The position numbers and the translations under genes were made by a program. From NCBI GenBank assembly GCA_002339165.1, contig DDJS01000021.1, positions 1-11,504 on the forward strand: DNA of 11,504 nt, in the 5' to 3' direction. Below, one piece after another: positions 1 to 7,002 of the stretch; position 1 is the first letter of the stretch; each line of letters starts with the position of its first letter. The DNA comes from Cellvibrionales bacterium UBA2618. GTDB lineage: Bacteria; Pseudomonadota; Gammaproteobacteria; Pseudomonadales; Porticoccaceae. The notes under the pieces are model-generated. The model was not told the DNA's origin, did no database searches, and saw only the letters and a program-made list of their open reading frames with translations.

Positions 1-1
1 T

Positions 2-916
2 GGTTGGTGCTTTCCTTGGACCATTGCGGCATTGGCGGGCACCAACATATGCCTTAGAAAGGTCGAACCTGAAGCCATTTTTAATCTCATAACGCGCGAG
101 AACGTTGGCTATTTTTGTGCCGCACCAATCGTATTAAATAGCATGGTCAACTGTCCGAAAAAACCACAAAAACTATCCCAAAATCAAGTAAAGGTAATGA
201 CCGCAGGGGCTGCACCACCCGATTTTGTTATCCAAGGGATGCAAGAATTGGGCGTCGAAGTGACTCACACCTACGGACTTACCGAGACCTATGGACCTTC
301 GGTAGTTTGCGAACGACAACCATCATGGGACACCTGTCCGCCAGAGGAACAAGCAAAGTTAATTGCCAGACAGGGAGTGCGGTACCCCCTCCTCGAGGGT
401 CTTATAGTATCTCGGAGAGATCGCTTAGAAGAGGTCCCTCAGGATGGGGAAACTATTGGTGAAATCATGATGAGAGGCAATGTTGTTATGAAAGGCTATT
501 TAAAGGATAGCCAAGCCACCAAAGAATGTTTCGATGGCGGTTGGTTTCGCTCGGGCGATCTCGCTGTGCGCCATAGAGATGGGTACATAGAAATTAAAGA
601 TCGAGCCAAAGACATCATTATTTCTGGTGGTGAAAATATCTCTGGAATTGAAATTGAGAGTGTTTTGTACCGTCATGCAGATATTTTAGAGGCCGCTGTA
701 GTTGCAAAAGCAGACGAAAAGTGGGGCGAAATCCCTTGTGCTTTTGTCTTGCTAAAAAGCGATGCTGAAATAGATGAGCACGATATAATCGAATTTTGTA
801 AGGAAAGAATGGCTAAATTTAAAGTGCCAAGAAAAGTAATTTTTACCGAGCTACCGAAGACTTCAACAGGCAAAATTCAAAAAAATGTTTTAAGAACAAT
901 GACCGGTTCTAATTAG
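2..916 (+). CDS. AMP-forming acyl-CoA synthetase, C-terminal part (5' end outside window)
   Basis: The reading frame is open from the first complete codon at base 2, so the gene begins upstream and only its last 304 or so residues are present. The TTG at 32 is an internal Leu codon, not a start. The first visible residues, GWCFPWTIAALAGTNICLRK, fit the middle of the AlkK/DmdB-like group of acyl-CoA synthetases, which are usually about 540 residues long. Further motifs follow in order: the A5 block TYGLTETYGP, the GGWFRSGDLA block with the ribose-binding Asp, the hinge with KDIIISGGENISGIEIE, and TSTGKIQKN, whose Lys (codon 872-874) is the conserved adenylation lysine. The enzyme would convert a carboxylic acid, ATP and CoA to acyl-CoA, AMP and PPi. 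A dehydrogenase gene starts 58 bases downstream on the same strand and is probably co-transcribed. Substrate unknown; fatty acid or methylmercaptopropionate-type acids are possible. Confidence 0.93.
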   Translation, partial: GWCFPWTIAALAGTNICLRKVEPEAIFNLITRENVGYFCAAPIVLNSMVNCPKKPQKLSQNQVKVMTAGAAPPDFVIQGMQELGVEVTHTYGLTETYGPSVVCERQPSWDTCPPEEQAKLIARQGVRYPLLEGLIVSRRDRLEEVPQDGETIGEIMMRGNVVMKGYLKDSQATKECFDGGWFRSGDLAVRHRDGYIEIKDRAKDIIISGGENISGIEIESVLYRHADILEAAVVAKADEKWGEIPCAFVLLKSDAEIDEHDIIEFCKERMAKFKVPRKVIFTELPKTSTGKIQKNVLRTMTGSN

Positions 917-974
917 GATAAAATTGAGATGGTGATCATCAATACTCAGCCAAAATGACGGAAAACGAAATACT

Positions 975-1751
975 ATGGATCTCTTTAAAAAGACTGCCAT
1001 TATAAGCGGCGCAAGCTCAGGTTTGGGACGTGCATCAGCTGAATACCTCGCTAAACTAGGCGTCAATCTAGCATTATTTGACCTCGACGAAGACGCTGGC
1101 AATGATCTCGCAAATCAACTAGGAACTACCCGCGCCCAGTTCTATAAAGTCGATGTACGAATGGAAGATGCGGTCGGAGACGCGATCGAGAAGGTCGTCA
1201 AGAATTTTGATAGCATCCATCTGTGTTTAAATTGTGCTGGCATCGCTCCGGCGAAGAGAATACTCAACCGCGACAATCAAGCAATGCCATTAAAAGATTT
1301 CTCTACCGCTATTAGTATAAATTTGATCGGCACCTTTAATCTCGCCCGGCTCGCTGCTGAGAGCATGGCCAAAAATCTGCCTATCGGCCAAGATAACGAA
1401 CGAGGAATTATCATCAATACTGCATCCATAGCGGCTTATGATGGCCAGATGGGCCAGTCCGCTTATGCCGCCAGTAAAAGTGGCATCGTTGGTATGACCT
1501 TGCCCATGGCCAGAGATCTCGCCAATATGGGTATTCGGGTTAATAGTATTGCACCTGGCATTATGGCTACTCCAATGATGGTGAAGATGCCCAAAACTGC
1601 GCAACATAGTTTAATTGCCCAAACACAATTTCCAAAGCGCCTAGGGTTGCCAGAAGAATATGCTCGATTAGTAGCGCACATATGTGAAAACACCTACCTA
1701 AACGGCGAAACTATTCGCCTAGATGCTGCGGTACGTATGGCAGCCAAGTAA
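975..1751 (+). CDS. SDR-family dehydrogenase, 3-hydroxyacyl-CoA dehydrogenase type 2 (HSD10)-like
   Basis: A complete 258-residue classical short-chain dehydrogenase. The nucleotide-binding motif is SGASSGLG (residues 11-18), with Asp36 at the end of beta-2 favouring NAD over NADP. NCAG lies at 86-89, and the catalytic tetrad is Asn116, Ser151, Tyr164 and Lys168. The stretches GIIINTASIAAYDGQMGQSA and GIVGMTLPMARDLA, and the C-terminal FLNGE-like YLNGETIRLDAAVRM, closely resemble human HSD17B10. That enzyme oxidises 3-hydroxyacyl-CoA, including 2-methyl-3-hydroxybutyryl-CoA, to the 3-keto form. This recognition is from memory of the family, not from a search. The gene follows an acyl-CoA synthetase with a short gap, so a role in beta-oxidation or isoleucine/steroid side-chain catabolism is inferred. 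The ATG at 975 is the first in-frame start; its Shine-Dalgarno (ACGGA about 14 bases upstream) is weak and distant. Confidence 0.92.
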   Translation: MDLFKKTAIISGASSGLGRASAEYLAKLGVNLALFDLDEDAGNDLANQLGTTRAQFYKVDVRMEDAVGDAIEKVVKNFDSIHLCLNCAGIAPAKRILNRDNQAMPLKDFSTAISINLIGTFNLARLAAESMAKNLPIGQDNERGIIINTASIAAYDGQMGQSAYAASKSGIVGMTLPMARDLANMGIRVNSIAPGIMATPMMVKMPKTAQHSLIAQTQFPKRLGLPEEYARLVAHICENTYLNGETIRLDAAVRMAAK

Positions 1752-2000
1752 ACGAAGTTATCATAGTCGTTGTTTAAAACATATACCTACGCGCCGCTGA
1801 CGAGCTCAAAAAAACTTGGCCCCAATAGAAAATCAATGACCATTTAGGAAAGCCGTGGAACCGTCATAGGTTAATGTTACTAGTTTTTTTTAAACCGCGT
1901 CCAGTGATACCTAAGAGTCTCTTCTTTCAATGGACATTTTTCGTTAAACTCTACGCTTAAAGCCTTGATATATTTTAAGGGGCGCCTTCGAGGAATCTGT

Positions 2001-2369
2001 GTGGAATTTATTGTTGTTGTATTAATTGTTTCTTATGCGCTTTATGTTTATGCCGATCGGGTATATCTGCGGCAGCGCTGGCAACTCAGCAACGATCAAA
2101 GCTTTGACTGGAAAAATATTGCCGTATCGGCCGGCTGGACAGTAGACGAATTACAACGCACGGAGTTTCCAGATGTCGCAACCATCACTTTAATCAAGAC
2201 CCTCAATTGTGTAGCTATGGGTCCGGCACAAATTACCATGACCATTCATGGCCGCAAAATTAAGATTTTGTTCCGCAATTGGAACGGCCGCATGATCGAG
2301 CAACAGCTCAACGACATTACCTTTTCGTCGATTAGCGATTGGGAAAAGAGCACCATTAAAAAGTACTGA
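2001..2369 (+). CDS. Small membrane-anchored hypothetical protein (GTG start)
   Basis: I do not recognise this protein. The frame is open from a TTG at 1965, but the GTG at 2001 is preferred because GAGGA (1990-1994) lies six bases before it. That gives 122 residues. Residues 2-18 (EFIVVVLIVSYALYVYA) form one hydrophobic segment, followed by a charged DRVYLRQRW stretch; the rest is soluble and rich in predicted beta-strands (ITMTIHGRKIKILFRNWNGRM). This suggests an N-in, periplasm-facing single-pass protein. With the longer start, a Gly lies four residues before the first Glu of the hydrophobic stretch, faintly recalling a type IV prepilin N terminus, and the strand-rich C-terminal half ending in NGRM recalls GspH/FimT pseudopilins. 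Neither match is good enough for a call. It stands alone: the SDR ends about 250 bases upstream and the transporter starts 174 bases downstream. Confidence 0.65.
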   Translation: MEFIVVVLIVSYALYVYADRVYLRQRWQLSNDQSFDWKNIAVSAGWTVDELQRTEFPDVATITLIKTLNCVAMGPAQITMTIHGRKIKILFRNWNGRMIEQQLNDITFSSISDWEKSTIKKY

Positions 2370-2452
2370 CCGCAACAGAAGCACAACTCAGCATCACGGT
2401 AAACAAATGAATTGCCGAAAAAATGCTATATGACAACCCTATTGGGTAGGCA

Positions 2453-2481
2453 TAAACAATATTGCGATATTTATCTATAAA
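2453..2481 (+). promoter_or_regulatory. Candidate sigma-70 promoter of the EamA transporter
   Basis: TAAACA (2453-2458, four of six matches to the -35 consensus) and TATAAA (2476-2481, five of six) are separated by exactly 17 bases. Transcription would start near 2488 and leave a leader of about 55 bases before the ATG at 2544. This is pattern matching only, in AT-rich DNA where chance matches are common. Confidence 0.35.
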
Positions 2482-2517
2482 CTATCGGTTAGTTCACGCT
2501 AAGCAATATTACCGATA
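2480..2517 (+). repeat. Nested inverted repeats upstream of the transporter
   Basis: Two perfect inverted repeats overlap here. AACTA (2480-2484) and TAGTT (2490-2494) flank TCGGT, making a 15-bp operator-like palindrome at the predicted transcription start. TATCGGT (2483-2489) also pairs with ACCGATA (2511-2517) across 21 bases, and inside that loop TTAG (2489-2492) can pair with CTAA (2499-2502). The two folds share bases and exclude each other. The repeat could be a repressor site or a folded leader; nothing shows which. Confidence 0.4.
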
Positions 2518-2540
2518 ATCGCGATCGTTCGAGAGCGATT
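2517..2540 (+). promoter_or_regulatory. Hairpin enclosing the transporter's ribosome binding site
   Basis: AATCGC (2517-2522) and GCGATT (2535-2540) are perfect six-base complements with a 12-base loop, ending three bases before the ATG at 2544. The only Shine-Dalgarno-like sequence, GAGAG (2531-2535), lies mostly in the loop and runs into the 3' arm. The fold could therefore modulate translation, though a six-base stem is modest. Confidence 0.35.
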
Positions 2541-2543
2541 TTT

Positions 2544-3503
2544 ATGACAAAAACTGGGCTAGGAGATACATCTATCAATATAGTAGTTGCAGCGGCCTAT
2601 GCCACCTTGGTGGTGATTTGGGCGACCTCGCCGTTGATGATCGTGTGGAGTAACGATTCGCTGCCGCCGCTGTTTTCCGGCGCCGTTCGGCTGACCGTTT
2701 CTCTAATTCTCGGTCTGGGCATATCGGCATTATTGAAACAGCGCGTAGAATTTAACCGCCCTGCGGTACAGTCTTATTTTGCGGCGAGTTTGGGATCTTT
2801 CGGGGCGATGTTACTAACTTATCACGGCGCGCAATTTGTGCCCTCGGGGTTGATGTCTGTGCTGTTTGGCGTCACCCCCATACTCACGATGGTGATGGGC
2901 CTGTATATTCTACAGGAGCCCCTTCCTCGCCCGCTTGGGCGCGCCGGCATTGCCGTGGCTCTGTGCGGCCTTGTTGCGCTGTTTGCCGGCAAAGAGGACA
3001 ATGGCCATTTTCAACTACACGGTATCGCGTCACTCCTCGGCGCCTCAGTACTATTTTCACTGAGTGCCGTACTGCTTAAAAAGATCGATGCCGGTGTTGC
3101 GCCCTTTCCAACCACCATCGGAGCATTAATTGTGTCGACTCCGGCCTTTTGGGTGCTTATTTATCTGACCGATAGCTTCGTCTCACCGAGTCTGTGGAGC
3201 ATTAAGAGTCAACTGGGCATTCTTCATCTAAGTATATTTGGCTCGCTGGTGGGCTGGTTTGCCTACTATTTTATCCTCGCAAAGACTAGTATCACCGCGG
3301 TATCGCTAGTGACGTTAATAGTGCCTATGTTTGCGGTTTGGATTGGCATCGTTTTTAACGATGAAACCTTGAGTCATTCCCAGTCGCTTGCCAGCATTAC
3401 TATTCTGGCCGGCTTGGCTATGTTCATCGCAGCCAAAAAGCGGACGAAGAAATCCGAGGAGGTTGAAATCGACGAGGTGCTTAAGAGCGACCCTGCAAGC
3501 TAA
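2544..3503 (+). CDS. DMT-superfamily transporter with two EamA domains
   Basis: The protein has 319 residues and about ten hydrophobic segments arranged as two tandem EamA (DUF6-type) repeats, roughly residues 12-148 and 158-297. This is the usual size and layout of the drug/metabolite transporter superfamily in the inner membrane. Typical signatures are the first-helix VVIWATSPLMIVW, FVPSGLMSVLFGVTPILTMV with LQEPLPRPLGRAGIAV at the end of repeat one, and TAVSLVTLIVPMFAVWIGIV followed by FNDETL in repeat two. The charged C-terminal tail (KKRTKKSEEVEID...) is cytoplasmic in the usual ten-helix topology. Substrates in this family range from amino acids to metabolite efflux and cannot be predicted here. 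The gene appears monocistronic and converges on the tRNA-Cys gene, 35 bases away on the other strand. The ATG at 2544 follows GAGAG at eight bases. Confidence 0.9.
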   Translation: MTKTGLGDTSINIVVAAAYATLVVIWATSPLMIVWSNDSLPPLFSGAVRLTVSLILGLGISALLKQRVEFNRPAVQSYFAASLGSFGAMLLTYHGAQFVPSGLMSVLFGVTPILTMVMGLYILQEPLPRPLGRAGIAVALCGLVALFAGKEDNGHFQLHGIASLLGASVLFSLSAVLLKKIDAGVAPFPTTIGALIVSTPAFWVLIYLTDSFVSPSLWSIKSQLGILHLSIFGSLVGWFAYYFILAKTSITAVSLVTLIVPMFAVWIGIVFNDETLSHSQSLASITILAGLAMFIAAKKRTKKSEEVEIDEVLKSDPAS

Positions 3504-3538
3504 TTGAGTCGTCGAGCTTACATGGGGCCACTGTAAAC

Positions 3539-3612
3539 TGGAGGCGCGGGTCGGAATCGAACCGGCGTAAACGGAGTTGCAGTCCGCTGCATGACCACTC
3601 TGCCACCGCGCC
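3539..3612 (-). tRNA. tRNA-Cys (anticodon GCA), CCA encoded
   Basis: On the minus strand the 74-base sequence folds as a full cloverleaf. The acceptor arms are GGCGCGG (3612-3606) and CCGCGCC (3549-3543), followed by discriminator U and an encoded CCA. The T arm has GGTTCGATTCC. The anticodon loop CTGCAAC carries GCA (3580-3578) between GCGGA and TCCGT. U73 and GCA are the identity elements of cysteine tRNA, and the length equals that of the E. coli cysT product. It lies about 140 bases downstream of pgsA on the same strand. In E. coli, pgsA is followed by glyW-cysT-leuZ; here only the Cys tRNA is visible. It is probably processed from a uvrC-pgsA-tRNA transcript, as no separate promoter stands out. 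Confidence 0.97.
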
Positions 3613-3753
3613 TTAAGGTCTTTTGTCCGCAAAGTACTGCGCGGAGGTGCCGGTCTAGTAGACTATCCCGACGGGTTCTCCAAAGGGGCCGAACTAACAT
3701 ATCCTAAGACTGAACCGAGCGCGCTATTCTATTCAATACCAACAATAAAGCAA

Positions 3754-4338
3754 CTACTTATGCGCCTCGGACTGCTGTTCTTGACCAATCCCATCGCGCA
3801 ACTGGGGCCATGCCTGCTGGAGATAACTGACCATAGTTCCGAGCGTCAGCAACGCCGCCACATACAAAGCTACATAGCCCAACGCAATCAATGCCCAATC
3901 GTCCTCGCGCGCCAACAACAGCACCACCACCGCGATCATCTGCGCCCAGGTCTTGACCTTGCCGAGAAATGACACCGCCACACTACTAGCTGAGCCGAGC
4001 GTCGACATCCATTCACGCAACGCAGAAATAATGATTTCACGACCAATGATAACCATCGCGGGAACCGCCAACCAAAGGCCACCGTGAACCTCTACCAACA
4101 TAATTAGGGCAACGGTGACGATCAATTTGTCGGCTACCGGATCCAAAAAGGCGCCAAAAGGCGTTACTAATGCCATCCGGCGGGCAAGATAGCCGTCCAC
4201 CCAATCGGTAATGGCGGCAAAGGCAAAGATACCGGCGGCGAGCATGTGGCTGTAGCGCCACTCTAAATAGTAGACTCCGACGAATACCGGAATCAAGGCA
4301 ATACGGCTTAAGGTCAATACATTGGGCAGATTCAACAT
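3754..4338 (-). CDS. pgsA: CDP-diacylglycerol--glycerol-3-phosphate 3-phosphatidyltransferase (PgsA)
   Basis: This inner-membrane enzyme makes phosphatidylglycerol phosphate from CDP-diacylglycerol and glycerol 3-phosphate, the committed step to phosphatidylglycerol and cardiolipin. The CDP-alcohol phosphotransferase signature is complete: Asp45, Asp48-Gly49, Ala52-Arg53, Gly62, Asp66 and Asp70, matching D-x2-DG-x2-AR-x8-G-x3-D-x3-D. The N terminus MLNLPNVLTLSRIALIPVFV is typical of PgsA, and the 194-residue length is close to the E. coli enzyme (182). Several further hydrophobic segments follow (about 72-100, 129-143, 150-173). The gene starts 76 bases after uvrC on the same strand, the usual gammaproteobacterial pair, and tRNA-Cys follows. 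The ATG at 4338 has no clear Shine-Dalgarno sequence, so coupling to uvrC transcription is likely. Confidence 0.97.
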   Translation of the reverse strand: MLNLPNVLTLSRIALIPVFVGVYYLEWRYSHMLAAGIFAFAAITDWVDGYLARRMALVTPFGAFLDPVADKLIVTVALIMLVEVHGGLWLAVPAMVIIGREIIISALREWMSTLGSASSVAVSFLGKVKTWAQMIAVVVLLLAREDDWALIALGYVALYVAALLTLGTMVSYLQQAWPQLRDGIGQEQQSEAHK

Positions 4339-4414
4339 AGTCGTGCTTTACAATCACTAGTCGGGGGGGAAATTATCGCAACGATCCGCTTAACGCAGGG
4401 CTACGAGGTTTTAA

Positions 4415-6238
4415 CTACGTATTATACAGTGCTGCGTAGATCGCTTCCGCAACCTTTTTATTTATATTTGGTACTTTCATAAGGTCTGCAACGCTGGCCT
4501 TGCAAACCTCTTTGCTGCCGCCAAAGTGTTTCAGTAGATCGCGGCGGCGCGTCGGCCCAACCCCGGGTATACCCTCTAGCGGTGACGTTCGACGCTTTTT
4601 ATCACGGCGTTGTTTGTGGCCGGTAATCGCAAAGCGGTGGGCCTCGTCACGAATTTGCTGGATCAAATGCAGCGCAGCCTGCTGGGGCCGCGCTATGACG
4701 CGATTATTTTGCTCAGCGACAATCAGTGTTTCCATGCCCGGCTTGCGCGTGGTGCCCTTGGCCACACCCAGTACCATCACTCCCTGCACCGCCAATTCGT
4801 TGAGTACTTGGGTGGCCACACCAATTTGCCCCTTACCGCCATCGATCAGCAGAATATCCGGCAATTTTCCCTCGCCTTTAGCGAGTCGGGTATAGCGCCG
4901 TCGAATCGCCTGCTCCATCGCCGCATAATCATCTCCGGCGGTGATATTGTCGATATTAAAGCGTCTGTAATCGCTCTTTAATGCGCCATTGCTGTCGAAC
5001 ACCACACAGGATGCAACCACCGCCTCACCGCTACTGTGACTAATATCAAAGCACTCGAGGCGCTGCGGTGTGCTCTCCAAGCCCAAGGTATCACGCAGCG
5101 CCACAAAGCGCTGCTCGAGGGTTTTTTTGGAGGCCAATTTAGCGGTCAAATTTTGCTCGGCAGTGCGTTCTGCCAGTTCCACCCACTTGGCCCTAAAACC
5201 CCGCACCGAGTGTTTGATCTCCACGCTGCGACCGATCCGCTGGTAGAGCGCGTCGGTCAGGGCTGGCGCACCATCAATCGCGGCATTGATCAAGATTTCC
5301 TTGGGGATGTCAGGACGGCCACCGCCATCTAGGTAGATTTGCGGTAGAAACTCTTCTAGCAGGTCGGCCGCCAACTCGGCTAGCGGCGCTTTGGGATAAT
5401 AGGTTCGACTACCTAAAATACGCCCCTGACGAACATACAGCATGTGCACGCAGGCCTGCCCTGCGACCACAGCTGCGGCCACCACATCAATGGTGCCGCG
5501 GCCTTTTTCGATCACCTGCTCGGTCTGTATCTGGCGCAGCGCGGCTATTTGATCACGGTTGTCGGCGGCTTTTTCAAACTCTAATTGCTCCGCCGCGCGC
5601 TCCATGTCACCCTCCAATTGCTGCAAGATTTTTTCGCCCTTGCCCTCCAAATAGAGTCGGGTAAATTGCACATCTCGTGCATAGTCGTCGGCGCTAACAA
5701 AGTCGACACAGGGCGCAGTGCAACGCTTTATCTGAAATTGTAGGCAGGGTCGCGAGCGATTTTTAAAAAAACTGTCGTCGCATTGGCGCACTCGAAACGT
5801 TTTTTGCAAAAAACTCATACTCTCGCGCACCGCTTGTACGCTGGGAAATGGGCCGAAATACGTTCCCTGAGTCTTTTTTGCCCCGCGATGAAAAGACAAC
5901 CTTGGCCAGCGGTCTTTATCGGACAAGAAAATGTACGGGTAACTCTTGTCATCGCGCATCAAAATATTGAACGGCGGGCGGTACTCTTTGATCAAGTTGT
6001 GCTCTAAAATCAACGCCTCGGTCTCGGTTTCTGTCACCGTGACATCAATCGATTCAATGCGCTTAACCAGAGCGGCTGTTTTGAGGTTAAGCCCCGATGT
6101 CCTAAAGTAGCTGGCCAGGCGATTTTTAAGATTTTTGGCTTTACCAACGTACAGCACCTGCCGCTCGTCATCGAGCATTTGATAAATACCGGGACGCTGC
6201 GTTTGCGACTTTAAAAAACTATTTGAATCAAAGGCCAT
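4415..6238 (-). CDS. uvrC: Excinuclease ABC subunit C (UvrC)
   Basis: UvrC makes the two incisions on either side of DNA lesions after UvrA and UvrB have loaded. All family parts are visible in 607 residues (E. coli 610). The N-terminal GIY-YIG nuclease has G17-I-Y19, Y30-V-G32 and Arg40. Cys153, Cys165, Cys173 and Cys177 match the spacing of the iron-sulphur ligands reported for E. coli UvrC. A UVR (UvrB-binding) helix pair covers roughly 205-240. The RNase H-like 5' nuclease has Asp398, Asp437, Asp466 and His534 as likely catalytic residues. Tandem helix-hairpin-helix motifs lie at about 555-603. Nothing is missing, so the protein should be functional. The ATG at 6238 agrees with the family's N terminus, yet no Shine-Dalgarno precedes it. 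TACAAT on the minus strand (6251-6246) could be a -10 box for a very short leader. Confidence 0.98.
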   Translation of the reverse strand: MAFDSNSFLKSQTQRPGIYQMLDDERQVLYVGKAKNLKNRLASYFRTSGLNLKTAALVKRIESIDVTVTETETEALILEHNLIKEYRPPFNILMRDDKSYPYIFLSDKDRWPRLSFHRGAKKTQGTYFGPFPSVQAVRESMSFLQKTFRVRQCDDSFFKNRSRPCLQFQIKRCTAPCVDFVSADDYARDVQFTRLYLEGKGEKILQQLEGDMERAAEQLEFEKAADNRDQIAALRQIQTEQVIEKGRGTIDVVAAAVVAGQACVHMLYVRQGRILGSRTYYPKAPLAELAADLLEEFLPQIYLDGGGRPDIPKEILINAAIDGAPALTDALYQRIGRSVEIKHSVRGFRAKWVELAERTAEQNLTAKLASKKTLEQRFVALRDTLGLESTPQRLECFDISHSSGEAVVASCVVFDSNGALKSDYRRFNIDNITAGDDYAAMEQAIRRRYTRLAKGEGKLPDILLIDGGKGQIGVATQVLNELAVQGVMVLGVAKGTTRKPGMETLIVAEQNNRVIARPQQAALHLIQQIRDEAHRFAITGHKQRRDKKRRTSPLEGIPGVGPTRRRDLLKHFGGSKEVCKASVADLMKVPNINKKVAEAIYAALYNT

Positions 6239-6344
6239 GGCGTGGATTGTAACGCTTTTTGTGGGGTAATTTGTAATGCGTTTTACAGCATAAAAAAGAC
6301 GCCCCCCAGCCTACCGCTGCGTGATTACTCTACCAAGGCACGGG

Positions 6345-6824
6345 TTAAGATTCTGACGGTTGTTGCCTAAAGGTCGCCAATAGCGCGTCTTGGTCAGAGT
6401 ACAGCAATAGTAGGTTAGCTTTTAACTGATAGGAATAGGCCTCGCTAAGCACCTGCAATAACCGTCGCTCTACGGCCATCTTTGCCGGGCAGTGCTTGCG
6501 GGTCGTAGCGATTGGCCCGGCCGTGATACGCCGGTGGTTATTGACTAGCACGCTGGCTGAAAAGGTATTGCAACCAGCGAAACCAGAAACCCGTCGATCG
6601 TCAAAAGCTATACTGATCTCATCATAAGCATCTGCCAATTCATCTTGCTTATTGGCGTGAAAAGCCATCATTTTCCAACGGCTGTGGACTAGTTCACCAA
6701 GCAATAATGGCAATTCCAGATCACTAGCAATCATCGCAGGGATCGGTTCTGGGCCACTGCGGCTGGAACAATGCACTAGTAAAAAAATGGCTGTAATCAA
6801 CAATAATTTCAAAATGTGAGACAT
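6345..6824 (-). CDS. META-domain (HslJ-like) lipoprotein
   Basis: The 159-residue protein starts with a lipoprotein signal: SHILK, a hydrophobic stretch to residue 17, then LLVHC with the acylated Cys at 19. His at the -1 position of the lipobox is unusual, since Gly, Ala or Ser is normal. The mature part contains a META domain, seen as HSRWKMMAF at 47-55, SGFAGCNTFSAS at 80-91, the ITAGPIATTRKHCP segment at 100-113, and a C-terminal helix and strand (VERRLLQVLSEAYSYQL...LLLLYSDQDALLATF). E. coli HslJ, a heat-inducible lipoprotein linked to novobiocin resistance, has this fold, but biochemical roles of META proteins are poorly known. Cys85 and Cys112 could form a disulphide. The gene stands alone; AAGAG lies nine bases before the ATG, and a folded leader sits further upstream. 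Confidence 0.85.
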   Translation of the reverse strand: MSHILKLLLITAIFLLVHCSSRSGPEPIPAMIASDLELPLLLGELVHSRWKMMAFHANKQDELADAYDEISIAFDDRRVSGFAGCNTFSASVLVNNHRRITAGPIATTRKHCPAKMAVERRLLQVLSEAYSYQLKANLLLLYSDQDALLATFRQQPSES

Positions 6825-6855
6825 GGCGTGCGCTCTTACAAGACAATATTAGTTT

Positions 6856-6888
6856 GCCGTTGACATAGCTTGGCAGGCTGCCAACGGC
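6856..6888 (-). repeat. Two mutually exclusive hairpins in the leader of the META lipoprotein gene
   Basis: TTGGCAGGCTGCCAA (6870-6884) is a perfect 7-base inverted repeat around one base and can form a six-pair stem with a three-base loop. The outer arms GCCGTTG (6856-6862) and CAACGGC (6882-6888) are also a perfect seven-base pair and share CAA with the inner repeat. Only one of the two full stems can form at a time. The element lies 32-64 bases upstream of the lipoprotein ATG. It could be an attenuator-like leader, a protein-binding palindrome or an inert repeat. Confidence 0.5.
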
Positions 6889-6911
6889 TTTTGAATTTAA
6901 CTATAGTCTAT

Positions 6912-6939
6912 AAAAAACGCCCCATCTGGCTAATCGGGG
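6912..6939 (-). terminator. Candidate rho-independent terminator of the MFS gene
   Basis: Read on the minus strand, CCCC (6939-6936), a bulged G and ATT pair with GAT-GGGG (6926-6920), leaving a five-base loop. CG and six T residues (6917-6912) follow directly. It lies about 65 bases past the MFS stop codon. The stem is short, hence moderate confidence. Confidence 0.4.
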
Positions 6940-7002
6940 GGAAAACTTTTCGCCTGAATTTGAGCCTATCCAATCTGTCGCACAGGCCGTGCCACCTCAG
7001 TG

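Noticed and set aside
1859..1891. Possible terminator after the SDR gene (AACC/GGTT hairpin and eight T residues)
   Set aside because: The stem has only four pairs and the T-run starts 11 bases after it, too far for an intrinsic terminator.
3504..3612. Integration of a mobile element at the 3' end of tRNA-Cys
   Set aside because: I saw no integrase gene and no second copy of the tRNA 3' end in the window.
3613..3753. Possible second tRNA or tRNA remnant between pgsA and tRNA-Cys
   Set aside because: I checked for acceptor and T-arm patterns on both strands. Only short inverted repeats (GTCTA-G-TAGAC at 3653-3663) are present, with no cloverleaf.
4037..4357. Minus-strand open frame of 106 codons within pgsA
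   Set aside because: It overlaps pgsA in another frame, and pgsA has its full catalytic signature; the overlapping frame has no family features.
6293..6322. Possible terminator of the META lipoprotein gene next to six A residues (T-run on the minus strand)
   Set aside because: The G-rich arm has no matching C-rich partner; only ACGC/GCGT with a large bulge can pair.
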